Part shown: positions 1 through 12,957 of the stretch, in pieces | Layout of the letters: each line of letters begins with the position of its first letter | Numbering within the stretch: the stretch's first letter is position 1 | Assembly: GCA_030142905.1 (NCBI GenBank) | Contig: JASJOG010000010.1 | Span: 2,679,501 to 2,743,500, forward strand | Direction: 5' to 3' | Source: Heliopora coerulea | Taxonomy: Eukaryota; Cnidaria; Anthozoa; Scleralcyonacea; Helioporidae | DNA length: 64,000 bases | The notes under the pieces: model-generated | The model's database searches: none | Told to the model about the DNA's origin: nothing | What the model saw: the letters and a program-made list of their open reading frames with translations, nothing else | Translations under genes and position numbers: made by a program

Positions 1-2288
1 GAGAGGTGTCATTATAACGTTTCTCCAGTGACAAATTTGACCCTGTCTACGCTTGGAGTATCCCCCTCGAGGAGATACAACGCATTTCCGTTGTCTTCAT
101 GTTTTCTGTGATTCCCTCGATCCCATTCCAAGTACTGTCATCAAGAAGGTGCTGTTTTGATGAAGTTCAATTCGTTTCTCAATCCCGCAGGATCGGTATT
201 ATTTTTCTTTCTAGTAGCCAACACCAGTCGATTTTATGTACTCGTCAAAGGGAGATACCCCGTTGGGAAAAGGTTGAAACTGTTTTCTCAAATTTGTGTA
301 AACTTTAGCCTATCACGGATATTGCCAATATGATATTTCAAAAGGTAAAAACAGTTTTTGGTATAAAACTTTTCTAATCACCTACATTGCTCGGTGAGCG
401 TTTGGGTGCAAACATGAATTTTACCATCGTGGTTGAAAAACAATTATTTCATTTACCCACCTGTGAGATTAATTAGCCACACTCGATTTGATATGAATGG
501 ATAGTGACCCCTCAAATTAGCTTTGTTACAAAATCTAGCCATATTTTTTCTTTTGATTCAAAGATATATATTTGATGAAAGTACACCTTATTTTCTTAAA
601 TAGCTTCTTTACTAATTTTAGTCCTAGGTATTAAATGATACATCTTGAGTTCATTTTGGTGGATTTAATGCATTATAATATTTTGTATTTTGGCAATGTG
701 ACAACGATGAAATAATTTTCTTTTGAAATGAGTGATCAATGTTTGCTGTTGGTCACTGTGGTGAATTATAGTGAGCATCTGGGATCGTTTGAAACAGCTC
801 GACCGTATCAGAATTAAGCTTTGTTCAAGACAAATTGGGAATGTATATTCACGGAATTTCGAACTTTAATCTTATGGACTATGAAGGGAAAAGCATTTGT
901 TCATGAACGGAATAGAGTTTGTCCATCAAAATGCGGATAAAACAATGTTTTTCTATATGTTGAAAGAACAATGCATACAACCTTGGAATTAGCAATGGAG
1001 CATATGTAATAATTAAGCTGCTACCAAACTCCGGTAAATCTTTCAGGTGAACTCAACGACACAATTCATTTCACGAGCACTTATGACAAGAAGATAGAAC
1101 TCTCATCGTCATGACATTGGCTGATCAAGATAACTGTCAGACGTAGAACAAATGATTGATGCTTACGCCTGGAATGCGGTGCAATTAAAACTCCTGTGTG
1201 AGAAATAGCTAACAATCAGGGGCTCGCCTTGTGGAAGCGGGTTAAGATAAAAAGCCTCCTCAGCACCCATTGGGACGTAATGCAACTAGATTGATGTCCA
1301 GCTATTCGCTCTCTGGCTCCCTGCCAAGATATATCTAATGTATAGATGCATAAAACAAAGAAAGTAAAATGCTAAACAGGTTAGGGAACTGCTAGAACAT
1401 GCGGAAGAAAATACTAACTTTTCGAGCGATTGCCCTTTGTTCGAGTGAAACGTGAAATGATATAAGGGGTTAACACTTTTAGGTAGAAAAGACATGAGAG
1501 GAAAAAAATGACAAATAGGACTAAAAGTCAATAAAAAAATGGGATAATGAAATGTACAAGATGGAATGTCATTTGATATCTTGAACGTCGATCAGGAAAC
1601 CGAAAAGGGGAGGAAAGGACAGATGACCCAAGGGAATGCTGTTGCGTGAACGTTAAAATAAAGAAAAACCCATGCTGAAAAAAGAATGCAAGCCAAAGCT
1701 TTTATTCGGCCATTACCAAACAGAATTATGTACGAACTTGTAAAGGAATAAATGACGCAAATTAATGCAAAATTTGAAATTTAAGGAACAAAGTGCATAA
1801 GTTAATGTTCTCATCTGCCAATACTATACAAAAACAGTAATTTGGTAAGGGATTAAAATTGAAGATTAATACTGGGATGAATAATTCCATGAACAGTTCT
1901 ATGTCTCTTGTGGCTAGCATTGTCTTGAGAAGTTGGTGAAATGGCACAAGCTTTCATGGAAATGAATCGTTGGTGCTGCTGGAGAAGGAGGAATAACCCC
2001 CCCGATTTCACCAAACTGGGAATCATCCACCTCAGTGTGTTGCCGGCATTGATCTATTGTAGTTAGAAAATGGATATAAGTAAAGAACTCTTACTAAACT
2101 TTCATGCTGTGTTATTTTTGACTATCATTCAAAAAAATTATATCAATTTTTGTCATATTGTTTTTTTCTATAAATCTAGTTGTGAAACGCACAACACAAG
2201 GACGGATCCAGGATTTCGGAAACGGAGAAGCGTGATGATGAGCTCCGAAGGCGCGAGAAATTTCTTAGGTGGTCCTGGCAGACTTTGA
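1..2288. other. No recognisable gene
   Basis: AT-rich sequence with only short, unconvincing open frames on either strand. I see no domain, RNA gene or clear repeat here. It could be intergenic, or the upstream part of Rh gene A if that gene's first exon lies far 5'. Confidence 0.5.
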
Positions 2289-4788
2289 TAGATTGTGCTC
2301 GTAAAACTAGCACAATATGCTACTAGTACTGCTTCCCTTTTACTGAAAGTGTGCCGGGAATTATGCTAGCTTTTTTAAATTATGCTAATAATACTAAGAA
2401 AGGAGCAAAAAAACATGCTTCTTTATTGTTTCTTTAAATGGTATACATGGTGACAGAAGCCGTGAAGTTGGTATTCCTTAACCTGAACATGTTAAAAGAA
2501 ATAAAACAGGTATTTGTTTGAAGCAGTTATAACTGTTAAAACTGTAACAGCAAGTAGTACAAGCAGAGCCAATACTATACTTTTTCGCACTGTTTAACCA
2601 ACACGTCTGTCCTTATCGCTTGTTGTACTGTAGCATAACACTAGCTTGCAGGTAATCTACAAGGACATGATCTTGTTGGTTACGGAAGCATGACGAGAGC
2701 AGAGAGAATGCTGTTTCAGCTGTAGAAGAAGATGGCTGCACCAAAAGTACCTGTTTGATCGCTGCAGACCATCGAGGTAACTCCTCTGCATGGAGGCTCC
2801 ACCACACGACTTTCTCTTCTTCAGTAGCAACAACCACTCCATGTGCTGCAGCAAGGTAGTTTGTGAGCTCCGTAATCAAATCGTTGATTGTTACGTCGCT
2901 GTTCAAAAAACGAGAAAATGCGAAGAGCCTGTACATTAGCTGCTGTTCGTCTTAACTACTGCACAACTACTGGACACATTATTCTGGCTACCTTAAATGC
3001 CCTGACGATTTCATAAAGTTCCACGTTGAATTTACGTGGGAACCACTGAATTGCAGGATTAACAGTTGTCTTGGTCCTTTGTTCTAATGCCAGCCTGTTC
3101 GATAGGGTTTTCTCTTACAATTGCGGAAGAGACTACAGGAACATTGGGGAAGTGCGGAGCTTGGCAGACTTCAGCGACAGTCTGCAATCGCTCATAACAA
3201 GAAAAGACAAGCGGGCCATCCCCCTTCAAGTAATATGTGGCCTTTACAAACTGCTCACCAATATCAACAACAGTAGCCAGTTCCAACAGAAGGTTAATCC
3301 AACGTTGTATATCAGACAAAATATCTTGAATCTGTGCTACAATCTGTGGGGCAATGTTTTCAGCTGCTACCTGTTGAATGAATCCCCTCACATCGTCAAG
3401 CTGCACCAGCAATTGTTGATATGCTTCCCACCTGGACCACCACCAAGTCTTGCAGTAGGACTGGTTTGCAGCCTGTCTGCTCCTGCCATGAAAGCTTCGC
3501 TTTATGGCTGTGACTGAACATGCGGATCCATAAGTTGCCGAATTCCCGAAGTGTCGGAATCTGAAAGTGGTTGCCTACATTGTCTAGCGTGTGTGAAAAG
3601 CAGACAACACTGAACACCTTTGGAAATATAAACTTGATCCGCTCCATGATTGCTTGATTGACACTATCACCGTCTTTCATGGCTGCAAGTAATGAGTTGC
3701 CTCTTATACCATAATCGACTGACACACTCGTTAAAAGCATGAGCCAAGCCTTCTGCATTAACAGCTTTTTCACAGATGTCAACCTTAATCAGACGTTGTT
3801 GAATGCCCCAGTCGTCGTCCAGAAAACGGACGATAATGACAATTGCTTCCCCTTGCCTTGTACTCCAGTCAAAAACGAGAGAAAGATCTCAGATGTCATG
3901 ATCACAAGATGGTGAGGCAATTTCTCGCTTCAGTTGGTCTACATCTTTCTTCAGGATGAGTGGAATATACTGCCTCAAGTTGGTGCTATGAGTTAATCGA
4001 TATCAATGCTTCTCAAGTAGGGGTCGAAGTTTGTCCACCTTATAGACAGGAACACTGGCCTTTAAAAAGTCCACAAGCACTTCAACACGAAATGTACGTT
4101 CATTCATTTGCAATGTACTGTCCTGTATTTGTTTATTCTTGGATGCTTGAAATACCTCAGTAATACTTCTTTCTCTCAATTTTGATTTGGAGAGTTTTTC
4201 TTTTCCCGTGTTATGTTTCTTCGAAATAATATGGTTCTTTAAAATGCTTTTCTTTGTTGATACACGCTCTTTGCATGCACTGCAAAACAGCTTGCCTTCT
4301 CGTATGGTGAGATTTTCATTCGGAAATTGTGCTACACGATCATGCAAACTTACATTTTTTGCATCAGATTTTCCTCTTTCCATATTTCCCTCCAGTTGAT
4401 CTCACAGTTCGTTGTCGGGTTATTTCAGCTCTTCCTGGACCACTGACTGTTTCTGTCACTTCGTTTTCACGTTCTAAATCACTGCGATCACTGTAAGTCG
4501 CCATCGTGGTTGTTAAACAAACAGCACCACAGCAGTACAGCGGTACAGCCAGCCGGCGGTGAGTCATCCTCAGCAGGGACTGGTTACGAAACTACAAACA
4601 TCCCTATGTTCTTTGACGCCGATTAAGAGTAAATTCGGATGATAAACTCTTTCAGTAGAGACAAATGACCAATTTAATGCTTCAGAAGCAGAAAACGATG
4701 ATTATGCTAGCAGTGATTGTTTCGAAAAAACCGTGAAAATTGTGCTCATAATTGCAAATTATGCCAAAAATTGTGCTAGCACAATCTA
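2289..4788 (-). mobile_element. Decayed hAT-type DNA transposon
   Basis: A broken hAT transposase occupies most of this span on the minus strand. The edges are set by a short inverted match: TAGATTGTGCT at 2289-2299 and its reverse complement at 4778-4788. The match extends outward a few more bases with mismatches. I could not find a convincing 8-bp target duplication, so the exact ends are approximate. The terminal regions also contain repeated GCTAGCACAA-like words, consistent with hAT subterminal repeats. Confidence 0.6.
2613..4567 (-). pseudogene. hAT transposase pseudogene (BED-like finger to dimerisation domain)
   Basis: Read on the minus strand from about 4567 to 2613, pieces of one protein appear in order but in different frames. 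The N-terminal part (4003-4383) has a zinc-finger-like segment with FCSACKERV followed by spaced histidines (KNHIISKKHN), as in CGGBP1-like hAT proteins. Next comes a segment reading FDWSTRQGEA and FLDDDWGIQQR at about 3870-3780, then the DUF659-like core (3396-3782, VVCFSHTLDNVGNHF). A middle region follows (3059-3412). The C-terminal hAT dimerisation signature is at 2613-2936 (AETAFSLLSSCFRNQQDH). Frameshifts or stops fall near 4370, 3990, 3890, 3400 and 3000. The order and completeness suggest a nearly full-length copy that is now dead. No autonomous function is expected. Confidence 0.75.
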
Positions 4789-5776
4789 TAAAAGCCTATA
4801 CGGTATTACTTTTATCATTTATATTACTGTTAAGTTATTGGCTAAGCATGAAATCTCGTGCTTTTGGAAAAAAACCCACGCCCTTGTGAGTCTATCAAAA
4901 CTGTTCCATTAGAGGTTTTATTTCAAGCTGGCTTTCACCAACAAGCCCGCGGCCAATATCTCTACAAAATTTAAAATATGGGCAACGAAGTTTCGCAGAC
5001 TAGTCTGTGGCCTAGGTCGAGGATAAAGACGGTTTTTCTTGCCAACTGAATTATATAACAATCTTCTCCCTGTAGAAAGTTCATCAAGGCAGAAAGGAAT
5101 TAAAAAAACATAAGATTGGAATTTCAGTGACGAGATTGTCAGAATGGGAGCTATTTTCAACGTATTTGCTTAGTAATGAAGCTAACAGATTAAGCAAAAT
5201 TCATGAAATTTCATGGATACATCAATGTAAGTGATGAACGATCAAAATCTGGGAGGCTGCTTTGGAGCAAGGGTTTAGACAAAGTGTCACAAATACCTTA
5301 TATCTTCGATATGAGCTTTGTTAAAAACAGGCTTTTGTTTTAAAAAAATCAAAGAAACAAACAAAAGCGAAGAAAAAACGAACAAAAAACAAAAACAAAA
5401 TCCGCATCCACAATCCAAGAGCCAACGTGCGAGGAAACCAGTGTGGAAGGGACTCTGCAGAGACTCTGCTCCGGTGAACATAATGTCCACTTGAGGAAAG
5501 ACCAGAAAAGAGAGCTTTTTTTGCTTTAACTTCTAGCCAAAAAGTTTAAAATTGCCCTTGGTGACTTGAATTATCGATTATTCGAGGAAGAAAATCAGAA
5601 AAACAAACTTAGGGTCACATAGTACCTTACTAGATGCCTAAGAGATAAGTACGTGTGGCAAGCTTTGTGGACGAACTTTAAATAGCCATGAGAATAAATT
5701 TATCATTATATTCTACAGATTCGTAAACAGGCAATCATAATGTTTACTATTTGTAAGTAGTAAAATAAAATGCAAT

Positions 5777-6505
5777 AAGTATAAAATAAAACATATTCCG
5801 AAGAATAATGTCATCTTGAAAACTCAAGATATGAGTCAATACAAGATAAAACTATTGTTGAAACTGTGATATTTCGACTTTATTTCAAAGTCATCTTCAG
5901 ACAGAATGATGTTACAATAACATGCCAGAGTCTATATACAGGAGGTGTGATGACATCATCGAGACGGAATCAGGAAACACTACTGGTAATCACTATTTAC
6001 ATGCTGAGATGTTGAGACGCTAAGATGCTAATTAATTAGAAATTCTCACTAGCATGAATAAAGCGGTTGATCGTGAACAATAGAAGTATCGGGGTAACAG
6101 ATAACAAGTGTGCATAATATCTAAATAAAAAGGTTGAGTTCTTTGCTAGTTTTAAGCCCAGAATTAAGCTCAGGTTTATTAAACTTAATGTGGAGTGCTT
6201 CAATTATTAGAAGTTTATTGGTGTTAGTTGACTTACTCGTATAAAGAACTTTATAGTTATTAAAGATTAAATTTTCAATGGAGGTAGATATGTTAGAAGA
6301 TGAGGGAAGGTCATTTATTCGCTCGTACTGATCGTATAAGTCATTAATGAAGTGAGCGTGTTCACATTCGATCAGTAAGCGCGAAGATGTAAATTGAAGT
6401 AAAGTCGAAATATCACAGTTTCAACAATAGTTTTATCTTGTATTGACTCATATCTTGAGTTTTCAAGATGACATTATTCTTCGGAATATGTTTTATTTTA
6501 TACTT
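5777..6505 (-). mobile_element. Penelope-like element remnant flanked by inverted arms
   Basis: Two arms of about 105-110 bp (roughly 5777-5887 and 6393-6505) are near-perfect reverse complements, with outer ends matching AGTATAAAATAAAACATATT. The DNA between them encodes, on the minus strand, the last part of a Penelope-like GIY-YIG endonuclease. The left arm, read on the minus strand, continues into CTGAAGATGACTTT...AAAGTCGAAA, which resembles a degenerate hammerhead ribozyme core. The arrangement matches the element at 49.15-50.46 kb and is typical of inverted terminal extensions in this retroelement order. Confidence 0.65.
6121..6399 (-). pseudogene. GIY-YIG C-terminal fragment of a Penelope-like polyprotein
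   Basis: The minus strand has an open frame from about 6399 to a TAG stop at 6123-6121. It contains LLIECEHAHFINDLY, then NYKVLYTSK, IIEALHIKFNKPELN and finally TSKELNLF. The pattern E-A-L-x-I-K-x-x-K-P-x-L-N followed by an L-F ending is the usual tail of the GIY-YIG endonuclease module fused to Penelope-type reverse transcriptases. No start codon or reverse transcriptase domain is present, so this is a 5'-truncated copy with no independent function. Confidence 0.7.
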
Positions 6506-7314
6506 TTTGAAGTTGTCGGCTGGTCATGGTTTTTGGTTAAAATGCAATAAGCAGTGAAACATCCACTTTCTATAATAAATTTGTCAGTAGAATTGACTAA
6601 ATTAATGCTAAAATCCTCTGACACCTATTAAAACACGATTAAGTCGGTTTTCTTTGTTCTTTCCAGTTTTTTATCTGCCTAATAAACTTGCCAAGAACAA
6701 TAGAGTATTTTAAAAGCTGGCGGGAATTTTGAATTGTCCCGGAGGAAATAGGGGTTAATGTATTGATTAGCTGTTTTACATAGCTATCTGGGATTATATA
6801 TACAGTCCCTTGGACTATATATATAATCTCTCAAACGTCGATTAAGAAATACGAACAACAAAAATAAATATTTAATAATTCAAACAACCAAAATCATAAA
6901 GCAACGGTTCTTAAATTTATGACTGGCTAGAGATATTTACAACTAAACAGAATTAACCCACACTATTAAACCCATACCATTTATGAAATCACATGAAGTA
7001 CTTAGACGTTAAAATTATTAATGTTCATAGTACAGGTTTGAAAAATAACGTTCCCATTGCGACTCGCCATAGGAACTCCTTTCCTCTCCTTTTCTTCGTT
7101 CTGTGCAACACACGACCGTTTCTAGCTTGGCATATCTACACTCCCCACTTCATTCAACCTCTTACCATCAAGAGCATACGATACCATTGCCTTTTGTTCT
7201 TCAGATGGTCGCTGATATAGCGGAGCAACGAATCAACTGAACGATGCCCTGTTCTTTCCATTAACTTCTTTTCCGGAATGCCCATATCCAAACCTCGCGT
7301 TTCCCGTTATATAC

Positions 7315-8342
7315 TGTAGTTTATATAAATGACTTACTCAATTTTGATCTTTTCTCTAAAGTACGCATGTATGTGGATGACACTAGTCTTATGGTAGCTA
7401 GTGACAATGCAAATATACTTGAATGGCAAATGAACCATGATGTATGCGAAGTACATACATGGTTAAAGGCTAATAAACTAAATCTGAATATCACAAAAAC
7501 AAAATACATGATAATAACAAGTCGTTATCGAATAAGGAGTCGCGGATATCAGTTTAGGATTGAAGTGTGCAATCAACCATTAAAAAGAGAGAAAGTACAT
7601 AAATATCTCGGAATTGAAATAGATGAATCCATCACATGGAAAGATCACATAAACAAAATTTCTAGAAAGATATCTGGGGGAATAGGTGCATTTAAAATGA
7701 GTCAGACACCTTGTACTCTCTAAAACGTTACTTATTATGTATAATTCATTTGCACTGCCGTGTTTTGATTACTGCAGTGCAGTATGGGGAAACTGCGATA
7801 ACTGTCTGACAAACTTCAAAAGCTACAAAATAGGGCTGCTAGAGTGGTTACCTTTTCGGACTATAATAGGCATTCATCAGAATTATTGAATGAGCTTATG
7901 TGGGATAATTTAAAAACTAGACGATATAAACAACTAGCTGTGATAATGTATAACACAGTTCACGGCAGCACACCAACTTATTTAACTAGAATCTTTGAAA
8001 ATGTCAACTCGGTACATTTGTATAACCTGCAACATTCGGATGTTAATATCTATGTACCAAGACCAAATACTGAAGCTGGAAAGAACAGCTTTCTTTATAA
8101 AGGGGGCGATTCTCTGGAATGGACTTTCAAACAATCTTAAAAGGCAGCACAGTCTGAGAACCTTTAAAGAACTTTTATAGTTAAATTAGTTTATAGTTAA
8201 ATATAGTTAGTTTATATAGTTAAATATTTAGTTTAGTTTTGTATATAGTTAATACAAGTTAGTTAAAACACGGATCACTGAAAGAACATTTTGTAATGAA
8301 ATGATCCCTTGTTTAAATAAAGATTACCTTACCTTACCTTAC
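7315..8342 (+). mobile_element. 5'-truncated non-LTR retrotransposon (LINE) with CTTAC-type tail
   Basis: Sequence homologous to a LINE reverse transcriptase begins abruptly at about 7315 and runs to a short tandem tail (ACCTT repeated) at about 8318-8342. A 5' truncation plus a short 3' microsatellite is the normal signature of target-primed insertion. The CR1/L2/Jockey-like group is my best guess from the RT style; the clade is not certain. Confidence 0.75.
7318..8180 (+). pseudogene. LINE reverse transcriptase fragment
   Basis: The frame at 7318-7723 reads VYINDLL then MYVDDTSLMVA, the RT motif with catalytic YVDD. It continues through WLKANKLNLNITKTKYM (thumb-proximal) and KYLGIEIDESITWKDHI. 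After a frameshift near 7715 the frame resumes around 7820 (LQNRAARVVTF) and runs through 8140. A further shift gives the typical ending FFIKGAILWNGLS. All landmarks are in the order expected for the last third of a LINE ORF2. At least two frameshifts make it non-coding. Confidence 0.8.
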
Positions 8343-8999
8343 CATCTCTACATAATCTTTTCACGGTATTTTCCAGCGTGTTATGTCCGACAGGGACACT
8401 TAAATACCATGTGGCGTCAACATCGTCACTATACTTCGCTTTAGGGCGCAGTTAGAATGGTCCATTTAGATTCTCTATAGGACTATTACAAGAAAAAAAA
8501 GATCAGACAATTCCTTAGTCACTAAGTAATTTGGGCACATTTAAAAACACATTAACAACATAACATGGTTTCCATTAGCTTTGAAATTTGTTTACTTATT
8601 TCAGATCACGTGATGATAATCAGGGGAATTCTTTCTGTTACATTGAACGATCTTCAGAAACTCATCGTGGCATAGTGATTAGAATGATAAACCATACATC
8701 ACGTCGTCCGAAATGGACAATCCACATACGAAGCTAAAGAGGCCAATTTGTACAGATATCAAAAACAATCTTACCATCTGGTCAAGTATTGTTTGTAAAA
8801 TTGTACAACACATCTGGACAGATTGTTCACATTTGCGTGGTGCTCATTACGTTTCGGCTTGTACTTTCTGTCTTTTAGTCCTCCCTTGATATTCTTTTTA
8901 CCAAAAGAACATTAAGATAACTTCGCTTGTGCCCCATCAGCACCTTCGATCAAGGACAGTTTAAACTTTAGTCCACAGTGTTCTTTGTCTCCCCTTAAT

Positions 9000-9647
9000 G
9001 CAAAGCATCTTCCCAGTAAGAACACCATCGTATATAATAAAGCTCGAGGGTTACTTCCACCAAGATAATGTTTACGCCAAAGAATATCTTCTTCCTCTCT
9101 TCCTTACGCCAACACCTTCTGAGGATAAGTCTTTTCATTTCAGCATCTAAACTATCCCGGAAGAGCTTGAATTCAGGTTGTTCAAAAACATTTAATTCTG
9201 GTCGTCCGTTTTCTCCAGTGAAACCTTGAAAACCGCACACCATTTGATACGACGTGTTACCGCAGCAGACCTCGCCAGTTTCTTTCTTCCGAACTTCAAC
9301 CACAAACTTTGCCAGCCAGTGGTTGAGTTCTATATCAAATATTGCAAAAATATCGTACGAAACGTGAGCAAACTCATCGTTCCGATTTACTTCTTTAGAA
9401 TTCCTTTTCGTTCCCCATCCCTCACACACTCTGATAGCCCAGTTTGTACTGCTGTAGTCACTTTTGGAATCCTATTCTTAATTTTTTCATGTAAGGCTAA
9501 ATCAGTGATACGAACGCGTGATGAAGAGCTCACAATCTCTAATTCCTTACCAATGGCGACATCAGTATCATCGTAGTCTACTTTATTTTGAATAGCCACG
9601 TTAAGATTACCAACACTTCTAGTGAATATCTGCTTGGAGTTATCCAT
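9000..9647 (-). pseudogene. Crypton-type tyrosine-recombinase N-terminal fragment
   Basis: Two overlapping minus-strand frames (9387-9647 and 8995-9429) together resemble the N-terminal part of Crypton-derived proteins (KCTD1/QRICH1/ZMYM-like DUF3504 relatives). The landmarks are NHWLAKFVVEVRKKETGE, then YQMVCGFQGFTGENGRPELN, then FKLFRDSLDAEMKRL. The first frame supplies IKNRIPKVTTAVQT, the usual lead-in. A frameshift near 9400 separates the halves, and the catalytic recombinase region is absent, so this is a fragment. The family assignment comes from remembered motif style. Confidence 0.55.
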
Positions 9648-9805
9648 ATCGGGTGGTCACTTTCGTCGTCTTCCATCGACCACCGTCCACGTTATGCCAC
9701 GTCAGAAAAGAAAAAAAAATTGAATACACCCTATATTTATGTATATTACATCCTACAAGTCTCTATTCCCTGAGGTTTCTTTAAGAAAACCTCTTTAATC
9801 GTGTT

Positions 9806-9925
9806 TTAAGTAGGATAAATACCTCGAACGTCGGCTTTAAGCCGGATAAATCCCGAGGGACAGAAGATCTCTCGGGATTTATCTGGCTTAAATCCGACGT
9901 TCGAGGAATTTATCCTTTACTTAAA
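9806..9925. repeat. Long near-perfect hairpin
   Basis: The arm at 9806-9858 and the arm at 9871-9925 are reverse complements over about 50 bp with few mismatches (for example ACCTCGAACGTCGGCTTTAA against its mirrored copy). They are separated by about a dozen bases (GACAGAAGATCT). It may be a foldback MITE or the folded end of a DNA element. No coding content. Confidence 0.8.
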
Positions 9926-10135
9926 TACTGAGTACTTCATGATGAAACAATTAGGCCATTAACTTTTGTTTTGTATGGAAGACAGTCAGCTCTGACTCGT
10001 TCACTATCTGCCATTATTCGCTCATTGAAAACTTATTGCATTGTCTAAATGATACAATTTTTGTTCCTCTGCATCTAAAACTTCTTGGTAACTGGTTTCA
10101 ACACTAAGTTTTTTTATTTTATTGAATTTTACTAG

Positions 10136-10328
10136 TGTTTCAAGATGTTCATGTGATGATTTTTGTTGGTTTTGGATTTCTGATGACTTTCCTGAAGAAA
10201 TATGGGCATAGTTCAGTGGGCTATAACTTCTTTATCTCCGCTATGGCCATACAATGGTACATTATTATTTCTGGATGTTTGGAACACATTGGAAAGTCTG
10301 GTTTTGATATCGATATTAAAATGAAAAG
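10136..10328 (+). CDS. Rh gene A, exon with FQDVHVM motif (TM2-TM3)
   Basis: The acceptor TTTTACTAG precedes 10136 and the donor is AAAAG|GTCTGG. The exon is 193 nt, starts with two bases of a split codon and ends with two (AG). It encodes the Rh hallmark [15 protein letters not shown] and the following helix [15 protein letters not shown]. It is the first exon recognisable; gene B has the same length here. Confidence 0.93.
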
Positions 10329-12923
10329 GTCTGGAAAACGCGCTTTTTATTTGATTTTTATATTTTTTGACAGCTGATTTAAATTTTTCTATTAATAAAG
10401 AGTATTTGCTTTAAAGATAAAAAAATAAATAAATAAAACTACGCACTATCCCTGGATATAAAGTGTAATGCGATGCAAAGAATTTCTAAAATCTTTTAGG
10501 CATTGAAAACGTCCAAAAATTGTCAGAAACTGTGATATCTCAGTATACATTATTCGCGCATGCTCGGTTAAAAGATGAGCTCTCCATGTGTTGTTGTGAT
10601 CCGCCATGTTAATAAACCTAGTTGTACTTTCGTTTTGGGAACTTGTGTGTTCATTTATATAAAGTACCTTCGAATAAGTGAAGTCAATACATTACAGAAA
10701 CATTTATTGAAAATTTCTTTATTCATTTTCCTTCGCTCGCACAGAAAACCTGCATCTAATGTATGGTTATTTCGACAATCTTTATTTAATACATTATAAC
10801 GGTTCTTACCCAGTGAACATATTCAAAGAGGACAGATGAACGATATATCAATAAAGCATTTCATTTTATGAATTATCAAATCTAATCAAAAATTACTCTT
10901 ACGGTTTTCCCGTTCACGAAAAGTGTGTTAGGCGGTCTAAGACATCTATTATTTTACTCTGGCCAACACCAGACGATTTTAACTTCAAGGAGAGGGCTCC
11001 AGGAGTTAAAGAGCTAAACATTTCTCCCAAACATGCATAATGTTGTGAGATTGGATTAGAGCATCAAAAACTTATTAAGCGACTAAGGTTTTTCAGACTT
11101 TCGATAGTCAAACAACATTCTAAGTTTCTGGATGAAAATTTTCTTTCCATTTTTAGATGTTTTCTGTGATGGTATACTCTGATACAAGTACACGTTTTAG
11201 CGAATCATAGCTCATTTACAATGCTTTTATATTACTTACAGATTACATTCATTATATTATATTATATTATATTATATTATATTATATATACGTACTGTGA
11301 TATACTCCTCAGCAAGCGCAAAGGTAAAAGTCGTCTCTTACAGATGAAATTCGATCCTGATTAGTCAGACGATTTTTCCTACTAGTGACTACAATGGTCT
11401 GACCAATCAGAGGCCCCATGCGATTGTTCTCCGCCAGTGAAAAAAACGTATCGACTTTTCCTGCCACAGCTCATGCGAACCTTTACAGTTTGAACTTTTG
11501 TTTGCTCTCAAATATCATCTTTATTACGTTGTGTTCATACTTATCTTGCTGTTAAACATGTGAACTTTTAAGAATATCGTTAAAAATAAATACATTTTCT
11601 AACTTTTATGTTGTCTATATACGACTTCGTCGACTTGTCGCGGAGAGGAACTCGAAGGAGCGTTTGCTCCATCACATGTCATAAAAAAAGTGTTGATCAC
11701 AGTGCGTACATAATAAACAAATTACTTTATGGTTGGTTCGCTTGTCCAATTTTTATTCACTTGTTTTGATAAATCATAACTCGTGAATAAAAATTATACG
11801 CGCTCACCAACCATGAAGTAATCTATATATTATATTATATCATATTATATTATATTATATTATATTATGTTATGTTATACTATATTATTTTATGTTATAT
11901 TATATTATATTATGTTAAATGAATAGATTTCATTCATTATATCACGCGTTGTAAAATCAATTTATTTCCATTACTAGCTTGATATTTGGCGATTTTTCGG
12001 CTGCTGCCGTTCTCATTACATTTGGGGTTGTCTTGGGAAAAGTCAGCAGACTTCAACTCCTCGTAATTTGCATAATCGAGATCGTCATGTTTGCAGTTAA
12101 TGAGTTCGTCCTATTAAAAAAACTTCAAATTGCTGATGCAGGTGGTTCCTTAGTCATTCATTGCTTTGGGTGTTACTTTGGCATGGCGTTAAGCTTGGTG
12201 CTAAGGAGACCTGCAGATACTGATGATCATCCCAAAGAAGGCTCTACATATCATTCGGATTTATTTGCAATGATTGGTAAGTGTTTCTTAAGAATGACTT
12301 CTATTTTCGTGTCCTTTGAAGAGAACCTATATTGGATATGATGTATCTCATTATGAGGTATTAATTTTATTGAAAAAGGGGCGGGACAGGGCTTTTTGTC
12401 TGGGAAAGGGCCTCTAAAGGCCAGTCGAGAAAGTGATAGCTCAGAGAATCTTTTCTCTTGGGAATCCTCGTTGATAGTTTACCATTACAAAATAACCTAG
12501 GTTGATCTTATTTGCTATTTCGAATATAGTGAGAGTTTGTGAAAGATGATATAAAATTAGATCGAAACACTGATCTGTTGTTGATTCATTTTTCCAGTCA
12601 CTCTACTTCACCGTTATGCTACCATGATTCGTATGATATGAAACTGAATCTCATACGAATTAGTGATCACAATTCAATTGACTTATTGTTAAACAGTATG
12701 GTAATTTGAATGATAGATGAACGTTCGTCAAGCTCTAACCTCCGAAAATCGATTTTTGAGCCCCCAGACAACGATCGAACCCGCAACCTTCTGATCACTG
12801 GTCATCAGAAGGTTTTGGATTCGATCCTCGACTGGGGCTCAGAAATCGTTTTTCTGAGGTAAGAGCTTGACGAACGTTCATCTATCATTCAGGATATCTC
12901 CAAGCTCCCGCATTTCCAATACA

Positions 12924-12957
<34 letters not shown>

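Noticed and set aside
3071..3517. 148-codon plus-strand frame
   Set aside because: It lies antisense to the hAT transposase remnant and shows no domain of its own.
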